From contig NZ_UNRA01000008.1 in assembly GCF_900537075.1 (NCBI RefSeq), positions 25,207 to 89,206 on the forward strand: a DNA stretch of 64,000 nucleotides, in the 5' to 3' direction. The position numbers were made by a program, and so were the translations under genes. Source of the DNA: Tropicibacter sp. Alg240-R139 (GTDB lineage Bacteria > Pseudomonadota > Alphaproteobacteria > Rhodobacterales > Rhodobacteraceae). Below are positions 1-10,698 of the stretch, in pieces. The notes under the pieces were generated by a model that was not told the origin of the DNA, searched no databases, and saw only the letters and a list, made by a program, of their open reading frames with translations. The stretch's first letter is position 1; each line of letters begins with the position of its first letter.

Positions 1-113
1 CTAGCACCTGCGGGACTGGGGCTCCAATGTGTAAAACATTCATTCCTCTGGTTTTCTTTTACGAGACCGAGTACAGATACCAACAGTTGAACATATTTGA
101 TCTGAAGTTTCCG

Positions 114-1991
114 ATGCCACATTCCAATTTGCACGATATGCCGCGGGCGATGAAGCGCCTTATCTTTTTCGCGACCGATACCGCGCTGATTCCAATCAGT
201 CTCTATATCGCCAGCGCCCTCAGATACGGCAGCGCCGCGCCTGACATGCAGGGGCGGGTGGGCCTCTTTTTGACGATCACGGTTTTGGGAATGGGGCTGA
301 TCGCCTTTTTCCGGTTGCCGCAGATCAAGCTGGATGCGTTCGAAAACCGGGCGGTGATGCAGATTGGCCTTGTGGCGGTCATGCTGGCCTTTCTGGCAAT
401 GGTGTGCAGCTACATGCTGGGCAATCAGGGGCCGCGGTCGGTGCCGTTGATTTTTGGATCGGTCTTTTTCCTGTTGTCCCTGGCGACGCGCATATCGGGA
501 CTGTATCTGCTGAACTATCTTTATGATCGCAGCAGCGACCGCGAGGCGGTGCTGATCTATGGCGCTGGCGCCGCAGGTATTCAGCTGGCGTCGGCTCTGA
601 CCCGCTCACGCGAGGCGCGCCCGGTTGGCTTTATCGACGATAACCCGAACCTGCATGGGCTTATGGTTGCAGGTCTGCCGGTCTGTGCACGTGCAAAGAT
701 TAACCTGATGATGGCCAAGCATGACGTGAAACGCATCCTGCTGGCGATTCCGTCGGCCACGGCGGTCCGGCAGGCTGAGCTGCTGCAGATTTTGTCGGAT
801 TATGACGCCGAGGTGCAGGTGCTGCCCTCTTACGTGGATCTGATGGCGGGCCGCGGGCTTGAGACCAAGCTGCGCACGGTGACCCCGGATGAACTCTTGG
901 GCCGTGACAAGGTGGATCTGGATATTCCAGAGATCGCCAAGACATATGCGGGTCGTGTTGTCATGGTGACGGGGGCCGGTGGTTCCATCGGGTCCGAGCT
1001 GTGCCGCCAGCTGATCAACTGTGCCCCTGCGCGCATCGTTCTGTTTGAGCAGAGCGAATTTCAGCTCTATTCGATCGATCGCGAATTGCGCCCGCTAGCC
1101 AAGGCTGCGGGCATTCCGGTGACAACCCGTCTGGGCTCGGTCACCAACAAGGCGCGCGTCTCGGGTGTGATCGCCGAAGAAGTCGTCGAGATCATCCTGC
1201 ACGCGGCCGCCTACAAACACGTACCGCTGGTCGAGGACAATGAGCTGGAAGGCGCGCGCAACAACGTGCTGGGCACGCAAGTTGTGGCCGAAGCCGCCGC
1301 CGAGGCCGAAATCGAACGTTTCATCCTGATTTCCACCGACAAGGCCGTGCGCCCGACCAATGTCATGGGCGCCTCCAAACGGATGGCGGAACTGGTGGTG
1401 CAGGATCTGCAATCACGCAGCACGGTCACCAAGTTTGCCATGGTCCGCTTTGGCAACGTGCTGGGCTCGTCCGGCTCGGTCCTGCCGCTGTTCCAGAAAC
1501 AGATCGAGGCTGGCGGCCCGGTTACCGTGACCCATGCCAATGTCACGCGCTTCTTCATGACCATCCCCGAAGCCGCCCGTCTGGTGCTGCTGGCGGGTGC
1601 CTATGCGCGGGGCGGGGACGTCTTTGTGCTGGACATGGGCAAGCCGCAAAAGATCATCGACATCGCGCGCCGCATGATCGAGCTGTCGGGGCGCACCGTG
1701 CGCGATGAGCAGACCGGACAGGGCGACATCGCCATCGAAATCACCGGCTTGCGTCCGGGTGAAAAGCTCTATGAAGAGCTGCTGATCGACGATGACAGCC
1801 TGGTGCCGACGCCGCATGAAAAGATCCTGCGCGCCGAGGAAAACAAACTGTCCCAGATCGAGGTCGTGGCCATGGTACGCGAGCTGCAGAACTGCATCGC
1901 CGAGGCTGATACCCAGCGTCTGCGGGATCTGATTGCCACCCGGGTCGAGGGTTATCACATCCAGGAGCTCGAAGCCTCGCAGGTGGGTTGA
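114..1991 (+). CDS. Membrane-anchored nucleotide-sugar 4,6-dehydratase (CapD/WbpM/PglF family)
   Basis: Polytopic N-terminal part (about four hydrophobic segments in the first 150 residues) followed by a Rossmann-like domain, then an extended SDR domain with TGAGGSIG (nucleotides about 966-990) and ISTDK. The usual SDR Tyr is replaced by Met in NVMGASK (Met418/Lys422 counted from this start), as in the WbpM/FlaA1/PglF enzymes that remove water from UDP-GlcNAc to give the 4-keto-6-deoxy sugar. This is the expected first step for legionaminic, bacillosamine or pseudaminic-type sugars and feeds the aminotransferase at 4777. About 625 residues, normal for the long membrane form. An upstream in-frame ATG at 27 exists, but the family usually starts just before the first membrane helix, so 114 (or 138) is preferred. 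Substrate nucleotide and stereochemistry are inferred. Confidence 0.88.
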   Translation: MPHSNLHDMPRAMKRLIFFATDTALIPISLYIASALRYGSAAPDMQGRVGLFLTITVLGMGLIAFFRLPQIKLDAFENRAVMQIGLVAVMLAFLAMVCSYMLGNQGPRSVPLIFGSVFFLLSLATRISGLYLLNYLYDRSSDREAVLIYGAGAAGIQLASALTRSREARPVGFIDDNPNLHGLMVAGLPVCARAKINLMMAKHDVKRILLAIPSATAVRQAELLQILSDYDAEVQVLPSYVDLMAGRGLETKLRTVTPDELLGRDKVDLDIPEIAKTYAGRVVMVTGAGGSIGSELCRQLINCAPARIVLFEQSEFQLYSIDRELRPLAKAAGIPVTTRLGSVTNKARVSGVIAEEVVEIILHAAAYKHVPLVEDNELEGARNNVLGTQVVAEAAAEAEIERFILISTDKAVRPTNVMGASKRMAELVVQDLQSRSTVTKFAMVRFGNVLGSSGSVLPLFQKQIEAGGPVTVTHANVTRFFMTIPEAARLVLLAGAYARGGDVFVLDMGKPQKIIDIARRMIELSGRTVRDEQTGQGDIAIEITGLRPGEKLYEELLIDDDSLVPTPHEKILRAEENKLSQIEVVAMVRELQNCIAEADTQRLRDLIATRVEGYHIQELEASQVG

Positions 1992-2082
1992 CGCCCCCCC
2001 CTTTTCTCGTTCCGAGCATTCGCCTTTGGCGGGGCGAATTGTTGTAGTCTTTCTTACAAAGTTTGCCTGATTTGGCGGCAGG

Positions 2083-2100
2083 CCTGCCTGATCGGGCAGG
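2083..2100 (+). other. Intergenic hairpin ahead of the amidotransferase genes
   Basis: CCTGCC, six-base loop, GGCAGG, within the 198-bp gap between the dehydratase and the next gene. A second inverted repeat (ATTCGCC/GGCGAAT, 2018-2039) lies just upstream and is followed by a short T-rich stretch. Together they could end or attenuate transcription from the dehydratase. Seen in sequence; function inferred. Confidence 0.3.
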
Positions 2101-2189
2101 TCGTTGTTTGGGTGTGTCCTGAAACCAATAGACGGGATTATGGAACTTTGATACAAGCCCGTTAAAACGATCTGAGGGAATAAATTTTC

Positions 2190-3308
2190 ATGTTGGATTC
2201 AATCACTTGGTGTACCAACTGCCTGAATATGTCGACGCGACCCCGTATTGCTTTCGATGACCGCGGTTGGTGCAATGCCTGCCAGTGGATGGAAGAGAAA
2301 AAGACACTGGATTGGGACTCGCGTCAAAAAGAACTCGAGGAACTGCTGAAAAAGTACAAATCCACCGATGGCGGATTTGACTGTCTGGTTCCGGTCAGCG
2401 GCGGCAAGGACGGGTCCTATGTGGCGCACCAGCTCAAGCATGTCTATGGGATGAACCCGCTGGCAGTGACCATCCGCCCGGCGCTGTCGCTGGAGCTGGG
2501 GGATCAGAATCTCAGCAATTTCATCAATTCCGGCTACAACCACATTCACGTCTCGCCCGACGCCGAGGTCATGCGCCGCTTCAACCGCTATGGTTTCATC
2601 GAAAAGGGCTTCCCTTACTACGGCTGGCTGACGACCATTCTGTCGTCGGTGATCCGTGTGGCGCTGAACTTTGACATTCCGCTGATTTTTTACGGCGAGG
2701 ATGGCGAGGTCGAATATGGCGGGTCGACGGAATCCAAGAACCGCGCCCTGTTCGATATCGAATACATGAAGCGGGTCTACCTGGAAGGTGGCTATGAAAA
2801 GGTTCTGAACCTCTTCGATGACATCGATCCGGCAGATCTGTATTTCTGGCAATTCCCCAAGGATGACGCTCTGGAAGGACGTGATCTGTACCTGACCCAC
2901 TGGTCCTACTTTGAACCGTGGGATTCCTATCGCAACTATCTGGTAGCCAAGGAGCACTGCGGCCTCAAGGAACAGGACGAAGGCAACCAGGGTACCTTCA
3001 CCAATTTTGCCCAGAACGATCAGGCGCTTTATGCGCTGCACGCCTACCTGATGTACCTCAAGTTCGGGTTTGGCCGCGCCACCCAGGACGCGGGCATCGA
3101 AATCCGCCGCGGTGCGATGACGCGCGAGCAGGCGGTGAACCTGGTGCGCATGTATGACGGGCACTATCCGGAAGAGTTCATCGACATGTATCTGGAATAC
3201 TATGAGATGACCAAGGACGAGTTCGACGCCGTGCTGGACAAATGGGCCAACACAGAGCTGTTCGAAAAGGTGGACGGTATCTGGACCCCCAAGTTCATGG
3301 TCACCTGA
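2190..3308 (+). CDS. N-acetyl sugar amidotransferase (WbpG/PseA family)
   Basis: 372 residues. Two CxxC pairs near the N terminus (Cys8/Cys11 and Cys28/Cys31) suggest a zinc site, followed by the PP-loop ATP pyrophosphatase motif SGGKDG (Ser70-Asp74). This is the layout of WbpG/PseA-type enzymes, which activate an N-acetyl group by adenylation and replace its oxygen with ammonia to form an acetamidino group. It is followed 1 bp later by HisH- and HisF-like genes, matching the Pseudomonas wbpG-wbpH-wbpI arrangement. Ammonia should come from the HisH glutaminase through the HisF-like barrel. The presence of the trio beside nonulosonate genes suggests an amidino-substituted sugar. Family call is firm; exact substrate is inferred. 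Confidence 0.88.
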   Translation: MLDSITWCTNCLNMSTRPRIAFDDRGWCNACQWMEEKKTLDWDSRQKELEELLKKYKSTDGGFDCLVPVSGGKDGSYVAHQLKHVYGMNPLAVTIRPALSLELGDQNLSNFINSGYNHIHVSPDAEVMRRFNRYGFIEKGFPYYGWLTTILSSVIRVALNFDIPLIFYGEDGEVEYGGSTESKNRALFDIEYMKRVYLEGGYEKVLNLFDDIDPADLYFWQFPKDDALEGRDLYLTHWSYFEPWDSYRNYLVAKEHCGLKEQDEGNQGTFTNFAQNDQALYALHAYLMYLKFGFGRATQDAGIEIRRGAMTREQAVNLVRMYDGHYPEEFIDMYLEYYEMTKDEFDAVLDKWANTELFEKVDGIWTPKFMVT

Positions 3309-3309
3309 C

Positions 3310-3939
3310 ATGACGGTTGTCAGCATCGTCGATTACGGCGTCGGAAACCTGCGGTCTGTCATCAATGCGCTTGAACACATTGGTGCCCAGGCTGAACTGG
3401 TTTCCGATCCGGTTGCCTTGCGCAAGTCCGGCAAACTGCTCTTGCCCGGAGTGGGTTCTTATCGCATCGCGATGGAGCAGTTTCAGGCCAGCGGTCTTGC
3501 TGACACTTTGATGGAGCGCGTGACCCAGGATCAGATCCCCATGTTGGGGATCTGTGTGGGCATGCAGCTGATGACCGAGCACGGGACCGAGGACGGCGGC
3601 GCACCGGGCCTGGGTCTGGTGCCCGGGGTGATCGACAAATTCGATGCCGACACCATGAAGGCCAAGGGGCTGAAAGTGCCCCATGTCGGGTTCAACACGG
3701 TTCGGCCCAAATCGGGTTCGCTTTTGTTCAAGGATCTGGGCGACGGGATCGACGTCTATTTCACCCACAGCTTCCGGCTGGCCTCGACCGGCGACGATCA
3801 TGTGGGGGCCTTGTGCAATTACGGTGTGGATTTTGTCGCGGCCGTTGAACACGAGCATGTGGTCGCCACCCAGTTCCACCCCGAGAAAAGCCAGGCAAAC
3901 GGGCTGGCGATCCTTCGCAATTTTATGGACAACTTCTGA
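3310..3939 (+). CDS. hisH: HisH-like glutamine amidotransferase subunit
   Basis: 209 residues, class I glutaminase with nucleophile Cys82 in GICVGMQ and partner His190/Glu192 in QFHPEKS. It liberates ammonia from glutamine. Its 3' end overlaps the HisF-like start by one base (TGATG), so the two are probably translated together and form a complex. Its position after a WbpG/PseA-type gene, and not among histidine genes, makes it a WbpH-type paralog dedicated to sugar amidine formation. The symbol is for the family; a histidine biosynthetic role cannot be excluded from sequence but fits the context poorly. Confidence 0.85.
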   Translation: MTVVSIVDYGVGNLRSVINALEHIGAQAELVSDPVALRKSGKLLLPGVGSYRIAMEQFQASGLADTLMERVTQDQIPMLGICVGMQLMTEHGTEDGGAPGLGLVPGVIDKFDADTMKAKGLKVPHVGFNTVRPKSGSLLFKDLGDGIDVYFTHSFRLASTGDDHVGALCNYGVDFVAAVEHEHVVATQFHPEKSQANGLAILRNFMDNF

Positions 3940-4718
3940 TGCTGAAAAAGCGGCTGATCTTCACTCTTTTGTATTCAAAGGGGAGTTTTATGTTGAGCCG
4001 CAATTTCCGCCTGCAGCGGGTGGGAAACGCGGATTGGCTGAACCGGAACTACAATTTCAGCACCATCGCCACCTCGATCGACGAGTTGATCATTCTCAAC
4101 ACAGAACGCGCCGAGGACGGCACCACGCTGTCGCATGAGAAATTTCTGAGTGACGTGGAAAAGGTGACCAAAGGCTGCTTCATGCCTTTGGCTTTGGGGG
4201 GCGGGCTGACCTCGGTCGATCAGATCCCCCAGTTGATGCAAAGCGGCGCGGATAAGATCGTGGTCAATACGGCGCTGTTTCGCAACGCCGAGTTTGTCCG
4301 CGCGGCCGTGGCGAAATATGGCAGCCAATGCGTCGTGGCCTCGATCGATTATCGCCACACCCAGGACGGGTTCGAAATCTATACCGCCTGTGGCAGCGAA
4401 CGTGTCGAAGGTGAGTTCACCGATCTGCTGGCCTATGTGGCCGATCTGGGCGTGGGCGAGATCTATCTCAACTCCATGGACAAGGACGGCACTGGCCAGG
4501 GCTATTGGATGGATGTGCTGGATCAGATCAGCGCAATTGAACACCTGCCGGTCATCATGGCCGGGGGGGCGGGCAATTTCGAACATCTGATGGAAGGGCT
4601 GGGCAGCGCCAACATCGATGCTGTGGCCACCGCCAACCTGTTCAACTTTGTCGGGGATGGCTTGCCCAAAGCGCGCGAAAAGCTTCTGGCGCATGACCAG
4701 AACCTTGCCCGCTGGTAG
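3939..4718 (+). CDS. hisF: HisF-like cyclase subunit of the sugar amidotransferase
   Basis: 259 residues with a (beta/alpha)8-barrel HisF signature: the N terminus MLKKRLIFTLL, the half-barrel glycine-rich segment PLALGGGLTS and the C-terminal MAGGAGNFEHL. True HisF begins MLAKRIIPCLD-like and binds PRFAR; this one carries the altered start seen in WbpI-type paralogs. It is expected to channel ammonia from the HisH-like subunit to the WbpG-type enzyme encoded upstream. The start is set by the one-base stop/start overlap with the HisH-like gene. Role in acetamidino formation is inferred from family and operon. Confidence 0.82.
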   Translation: MLKKRLIFTLLYSKGSFMLSRNFRLQRVGNADWLNRNYNFSTIATSIDELIILNTERAEDGTTLSHEKFLSDVEKVTKGCFMPLALGGGLTSVDQIPQLMQSGADKIVVNTALFRNAEFVRAAVAKYGSQCVVASIDYRHTQDGFEIYTACGSERVEGEFTDLLAYVADLGVGEIYLNSMDKDGTGQGYWMDVLDQISAIEHLPVIMAGGAGNFEHLMEGLGSANIDAVATANLFNFVGDGLPKAREKLLAHDQNLARW

Positions 4719-4738
4719 CGGCTCTAATTTGGTGTTTT

Positions 4739-4752
4739 CCCCGTGACCGGGG
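4739..4752 (+). other. Short GC hairpin between hisF-like and aminotransferase genes
   Basis: CCCCG, four-base loop, CGGGG, followed by the AT-rich ATATTTGAAATTTATT. No clear T-run, so attenuation or RNA processing is possible but unproven. Confidence 0.3.
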
Positions 4753-4776
4753 ATATTTGAAATTTATTGGGATGAC

Positions 4777-6258
<1,482 letters not shown>

Positions 6259-6262
6259 AGAC

Positions 6263-8089
6263 ATGTGCGGTATCTTTGGAAGCTTCGGCTATGATGGCAC
6301 ACAGCTGTCGGATGATGTGATTGCCCAGGTGTCGGGGGCGATCCGCCACCGGGGCCCGGACGCAAACGGCTATTATTCGGATGATCGGGTGGTGCTGGGC
6401 AACACCCGTCTGGCCATTCTCGACCTCAGCACGGCCAGCGATCAGCCGCTTTATTCGGATGACCGCGACATCGTGGTGGTTCAGAACGGCGAGATCTACA
6501 ATTACATCGAACTGCGCGAAGAGCTGCGCCGACTTGGCGCGCGCTTTGACAGCGAAGGCGACACCGAGGTTCTGTTGCGCGCCTTTGAACAGTGGGGGCC
6601 TGATTTTGTCACCCGGCTGAATGGCATGTTTGCCATCGCCGTGTTCGAGAAAAAGCACCAGAAACTGTGGCTCTACCGCGACCGTCTGGGGGTCAAACCG
6701 CTTTACTTGGCGGGCGGCGAGAATGGCGAACGTCTGTGGTTTGCTTCGGAAATCAAGGCGATCTTGGCCAACGACAACAGCTATACCCCCGATCTGGATG
6801 CTTTTGCCCAGTTCTTTGCGCTCAATTACATCCCGCAGCCCTCGACCGCTTTTGCCGGCATCCGCCATCTGCCGCCGGGGCACCGGGCCGAGATTTCGGC
6901 AGATCAGGGCGCGCAGATCACCCGCTATTGGGATCTGGCCGATGTGGCAGAGCAAACGGATATGAGCGAGGCCGACGGCCAGGCCGGGTTGGTGCGTATT
7001 CTCGATGATGCGACCCGGATCCGGATGCGCTCGGATGCGCCTTTTGGGGCGTTTTTGTCCGGCGGGCTCGACAGCAGCTCGGTCGTGGCCTTCATGAGCA
7101 TGTATCAGACCGCCCCGGTTCGCACCTTTTCCATCGGCTTTGATGATCCGCGCTTTGATGAAACACGCTATGCCCGGATGGCGGCCAAGCGGTTTGGAAC
7201 GCTGCATGAGATGGGCACTCTGACTCATGATTCCTACACCATGTGGCCCCGGTTCATCTGGCACTGCGACCAACCCCATGGCGATGTCTCGTTCATGCCC
7301 ACTGACCGGGTTGCATCCCTGGCGGCGCGCGACGTCAAGATGGTGCTGACGGGTGATGGCGCGGACGAGCTGTTTGCGGGGTATGAAAAATACCTTGATC
7401 TGTTCCCGAATGGTCAGACCGATCATCTGGGCGCGAATTGGGAAGACGATTTTGTCCGCAGCTCGGGCCTGTTGGTGGGCTCGCAGGCGGATGATCTTTT
7501 GGCCGGCCCCCTGAAAGAGGCGTTCAACGACACCGATCCCTATCGGGCCCTGTCCAGCGAAATACGCCGGGCCGATCACCTGGATCCGATCAACCGGGTG
7601 CTGTTTGCTGAAACCACGACCCTGCTGCCGGGCAACAACTTGGTCAAACCCGACCGGATGGCGATGGCCAACTCGGTCGAGGTGCGCTCGCCGTTCCTGG
7701 ATTACCGGATGGCGGAGTTTGCCTTCTCCATGCCCGGCGCGCTCAAGCTCAAGGGCGGCGAGACCAAGGCGCTGTACAAGCGGGCCGTGGAACCCTTCCT
7801 GGGCAGCGAGCTGACTTATCGACGCAAGCAGATGTTCACCGTGCCGGTTGGCGAATGGCTGCGGCAGGCATTGGCAGGCTACACCCGCGACATGCTGCTG
7901 GATGGCCGTCTTGAGGCGCGTGGCCTGTTTGACATGGACACTATCGACGCCATGCTGACCCAGCACATTGCGGGAACCGCGAATTTCACCCGCCAGTTGC
8001 GGGCGCTGATTTCGGTTGAAACCTGGTTCCGTCTGTTTGTGGACCGGGATGCAGATGTTCTGGAGCAGGCGGGTCAGGCCCCAGTCTGA
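6263..8089 (+). CDS. asnB: Asparagine-synthase-like glutamine amidotransferase
   Basis: 608 residues. The N-terminal glutaminase starts directly with MCGIFG, whose Cys2 becomes the nucleophile after Met removal; this fixes the start although the frame stays open upstream. The C-terminal synthetase domain has the ATP motif SGGLDSS (about residue 265). Family members make asparagine or amidate carboxylates on sugars and lipids. It lies 4 bp after the aminotransferase gene and is followed by an aldolase-like gene, so a pathway role (amidating a carboxylated sugar or side chain) is plausible. A second, divergent paralog lies at 30015-31958. Confidence 0.85.
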   Translation: MCGIFGSFGYDGTQLSDDVIAQVSGAIRHRGPDANGYYSDDRVVLGNTRLAILDLSTASDQPLYSDDRDIVVVQNGEIYNYIELREELRRLGARFDSEGDTEVLLRAFEQWGPDFVTRLNGMFAIAVFEKKHQKLWLYRDRLGVKPLYLAGGENGERLWFASEIKAILANDNSYTPDLDAFAQFFALNYIPQPSTAFAGIRHLPPGHRAEISADQGAQITRYWDLADVAEQTDMSEADGQAGLVRILDDATRIRMRSDAPFGAFLSGGLDSSSVVAFMSMYQTAPVRTFSIGFDDPRFDETRYARMAAKRFGTLHEMGTLTHDSYTMWPRFIWHCDQPHGDVSFMPTDRVASLAARDVKMVLTGDGADELFAGYEKYLDLFPNGQTDHLGANWEDDFVRSSGLLVGSQADDLLAGPLKEAFNDTDPYRALSSEIRRADHLDPINRVLFAETTTLLPGNNLVKPDRMAMANSVEVRSPFLDYRMAEFAFSMPGALKLKGGETKALYKRAVEPFLGSELTYRRKQMFTVPVGEWLRQALAGYTRDMLLDGRLEARGLFDMDTIDAMLTQHIAGTANFTRQLRALISVETWFRLFVDRDADVLEQAGQAPV

Positions 8090-8141
8090 TACGCCCTCGC
8101 GCTTGTTTTTCCCTGATTAGACCATTGGATTTGAGGCCCAC

Positions 8142-8990
8142 ATGCAGTTTTTGATGATCGTCGACGATCCCGACATCGCCCGCTACGCCAGTGAAAATGG
8201 TGTGGATCGGTTGTTTGTGGATCTGGAATACATCGGCAAGGATGTCCGCCAAAAGGGCATGGCCACCTGGAAAAGCAAGCAAACGCTAGAGGATGTGACC
8301 AAGATCCGTGAAGCTGCGCCCGAGGGGCACGTGCTGGTGCGGATCAACCCGCTGTATGACGGCACCAAGGCCGAATTGGACGAGGCCATCGCACGTGGCG
8401 CCGACAGCATCATGCTGCCGATGTTCCGCACCACGGATGAGCTGGCCCGCTTTTTTGATCTGCTGGGGGATCGCGCCGAGGCGCTGCCGCTGGTGGAAAC
8501 CAATGATGCGCTGCAGGCGATCCCGGATATGGTCGAGAAACTGCCACTGACCGGGCTGCACATCGGGCTCAATGACCTGCATCTGGATCTGGGGCTGGAT
8601 TTCATGTTCCAACCCATCGCCGACGGCCTGCTGGACGCGCCTTGCGCCGCGATGCGGGCAGGCGGCGTGCCCTTTGGCATCGGCGGCATTGCCCGCGCGC
8701 GTGAGGGCATCGTCAGCCCCGATTACCTGCTGGGCGAACATGTCCGACTGGGGTCATCGGCGGCGATCCTGTCGCGGACCTTTCACCGCGAGGCCCAAAG
8801 CCTGGCAGACCTGCAGAACAACATGGATTTCCCCGGCGAAGTGGCCAAACTGCGCGCCATCTATGCTGCGTTCCAGACACAGGATGCGGACGCGCTGGAG
8901 CAGAACCGCAAGGACACCAGCAGCCGCATCAATGATGTGGTAGCACTTGTGCGCAAACAGAAATCGGATCAGGGACAGGCCTCGACATGA
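8142..8990 (+). CDS. HpcH/HpaI-family aldolase/lyase-like protein
   Basis: 282 residues resembling HpcH/HpaI (class II pyruvate-type aldolase/citrate-lyase beta) proteins: VDLEYIGK near residue 30, LVRINPLYDG, ARGADSIMLPMF, LPLVETNDAL (the metal-binding Glu) and IGLNDLHLDLG (the metal-binding Asp). Such enzymes make or split 2-keto-3-deoxy acids with pyruvate or oxaloacetate. Its stop overlaps the start of the NeuB-like gene (ATGA), so it is translationally coupled to nonulosonate synthesis. Its substrate is unknown; it is not a standard legionaminate pathway member. Confidence 0.75.
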   Translation: MQFLMIVDDPDIARYASENGVDRLFVDLEYIGKDVRQKGMATWKSKQTLEDVTKIREAAPEGHVLVRINPLYDGTKAELDEAIARGADSIMLPMFRTTDELARFFDLLGDRAEALPLVETNDALQAIPDMVEKLPLTGLHIGLNDLHLDLGLDFMFQPIADGLLDAPCAAMRAGGVPFGIGGIARAREGIVSPDYLLGEHVRLGSSAAILSRTFHREAQSLADLQNNMDFPGEVAKLRAIYAAFQTQDADALEQNRKDTSSRINDVVALVRKQKSDQGQAST

Positions 8991-10036
8991 GCGCATCTAT
9001 TGAACTTGGGGGGCGACGGGTCTCGGCGGATGATCCTTGCTATGTCATTGCCGAGGTGGGGGTGAACCACAACGGGGATGCCGATCTGGCGCATAAGATG
9101 ATCGATGCCGCCAAAGAGGCGGGCGCCGATGCGGTCAAGTTCCAGACCTACAAGACCGATGCGCTGATCACCGCAAACACGAAAAAGGCCGATTACCAGA
9201 CCGGCACCACCGGCGAGGGCTCGCAGGATGCCATGCTGCGCAAGCTGGAACTGCCGCAAGAGGTTTTTGGCGAACTGGCCAAACATTGCCGCGAGGTGGG
9301 TGTTGATTTCATGTCGACCGCCTTTGACAGCGAAAGCCTGGAGGCGGTGTCGAAACTGGCCCCGGTCTGCCTGAAATGGCCCTCGGGCGAGCTGACCAAC
9401 ACGCTGTTGCTGCGTCAGGCGGCGCAATATGATCTGCCGATCCTCTTGTCGACGGGCATGGGCACGCTGACCGAGATTTCGACCGCGCTGGATCTGCTGG
9501 CCGCACATGGCACCGATGACGTGGTGATCTTGCAATGCGTGTCGAATTATCCGGCCGCGATCGAGGAACAGAACCTGCGCGTGCTGCCCCATATGGCCGC
9601 TGTTTTTGGCAAGCCCACCGGCTTTTCCGATCACACCGAAGGCCCCTATGCGGCGCTGGCGGCACGCGCGCTTGGCATGTCGGTGCTGGAAAAACACTTT
9701 ACCATGGACCGCACGATGGAAGGGCCTGACCATCGCGCCTCGATCGAGCCTGCGGAATTTGGCCAGATGGTCACCGTGCTGCGTCAGGTCGAACAGGGTC
9801 TGGGCGACGGGGTGAAACGACGCCTGCAGTCGGAACAGAACATCCTGAGCGTGGCCCGCAAGAGCCTGGTTTATCTGCGCGACCTGCCTGCGGGCCATGT
9901 TCTGGACCTGCAGGATCTGACCGCCAAACGCCCCGGTACCGGCCTGCCACCTGACGAGGTCGACAGCTTTATTGGCCGCACCCTGGCCGCTGACGTCACC
10001 CGCGACGAGCAGGTACAACGTGGTCATGTCCGCTGA
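8987..10036 (+). CDS. neuB: Nonulosonic acid synthase (NeuB/LegI/PseI family)
   Basis: 349 residues. The N-terminal TIM barrel begins IAEVGVNHNGD and carries KFQTYKTD, LLSTGMGTL and GFSDHT; a C-terminal antifreeze-like SAF domain is at about residues 290-345. It condenses a 6-carbon N-acetylated sugar (ManNAc or 2,4-diacetamido-trideoxy-mannose) with phosphoenolpyruvate to give a nonulosonic acid. The set of 4,6-dehydratase, aminotransferase and hydrolysing 2-epimerase nearby favours the LegI type over NeuB proper. Coupled by a 4-base overlap to the aldolase-like gene and by an 11-base overlap to the acetyltransferase gene. Confidence 0.92.
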   Translation: MSASIELGGRRVSADDPCYVIAEVGVNHNGDADLAHKMIDAAKEAGADAVKFQTYKTDALITANTKKADYQTGTTGEGSQDAMLRKLELPQEVFGELAKHCREVGVDFMSTAFDSESLEAVSKLAPVCLKWPSGELTNTLLLRQAAQYDLPILLSTGMGTLTEISTALDLLAAHGTDDVVILQCVSNYPAAIEEQNLRVLPHMAAVFGKPTGFSDHTEGPYAALAARALGMSVLEKHFTMDRTMEGPDHRASIEPAEFGQMVTVLRQVEQGLGDGVKRRLQSEQNILSVARKSLVYLRDLPAGHVLDLQDLTAKRPGTGLPPDEVDSFIGRTLAADVTRDEQVQRGHVR

Positions 10037-10673
10037 GAATACGCCTCCTCTTTGCCTCTTTGGGGCAGGTGGGCACGGCCGTGTGGTCGGGGCCATCGCG
10101 GCGCGTATCTGGCCCGCAGATGTGGTCTTTGGCGACGGGTCGCGCCCTTTGGGCAGCTTGGTTGATGGAATCCCGGTGGGTGTTTCGGACTTAAGCGATC
10201 TGGGCGAACATCATGTGATCGTGACCGTGGGCAACACTGCCGCCCGGCGCAAGCTGCAGACCCGCGCCGAGGAGTTGGGGCTGAGCTGCACCTATCTGAT
10301 TGCTGATCCGGTGGGTTATTTTGCCCAAGCACCAGGGGCAGGCAGCATGATCCTGACCGCAGCCGTGGTGAACCCCGGTGCCCGGATCGGGCGGGGGGTG
10401 ATCGTCAACACTGCGGCCGTGGTCGAACATGACTGCGTGATCGGTGATTTTTGCCATCTCGCGCCAAACTCGGTGGTGTTGGGCGATTGCACCTTGGGTG
10501 ATGATGTCTGGTTGGGCGCCAATGCCACGGTCGTGCAGGGGGTGTCCATCTGTTCGAATGTCACCATCGGCGCCGGCGCTGTGGTCACACGCGACATAAC
10601 TGAGCCGGGCACCTACGTCGGTGCCCCCGCCCGCAAAATCAACGATACGAGCGCTTTGACCCCGTCACCCTGA
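10026..10673 (+). CDS. NeuD/PglD-like sugar O/N-acetyltransferase
   Basis: 215 residues. N-terminal PglD-type nucleotide-sugar binding subdomain (LCLFGAGGHGRVVG), then left-handed beta-helix hexapeptide repeats with the catalytic-type His in NTAAVVEHDCVIGDFCHL and a GAGAVVT coil. PglD and LegH acetylate the 4-amino group of UDP-4-amino-6-deoxy sugars, and NeuD acetylates sialic acid. Given a LegC-like aminotransferase in the operon and no other LegH candidate, the LegH role is the best guess. The start at 10026 gives an 11-base overlap with the NeuB-like gene; the frame is open upstream to 9972. Confidence 0.85.
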   Translation: MSAENTPPLCLFGAGGHGRVVGAIAARIWPADVVFGDGSRPLGSLVDGIPVGVSDLSDLGEHHVIVTVGNTAARRKLQTRAEELGLSCTYLIADPVGYFAQAPGAGSMILTAAVVNPGARIGRGVIVNTAAVVEHDCVIGDFCHLAPNSVVLGDCTLGDDVWLGANATVVQGVSICSNVTIGAGAVVTRDITEPGTYVGAPARKINDTSALTPSP

Positions 10674-10698
10674 GGCCGGTCAACTGGAGAACCCCCAT

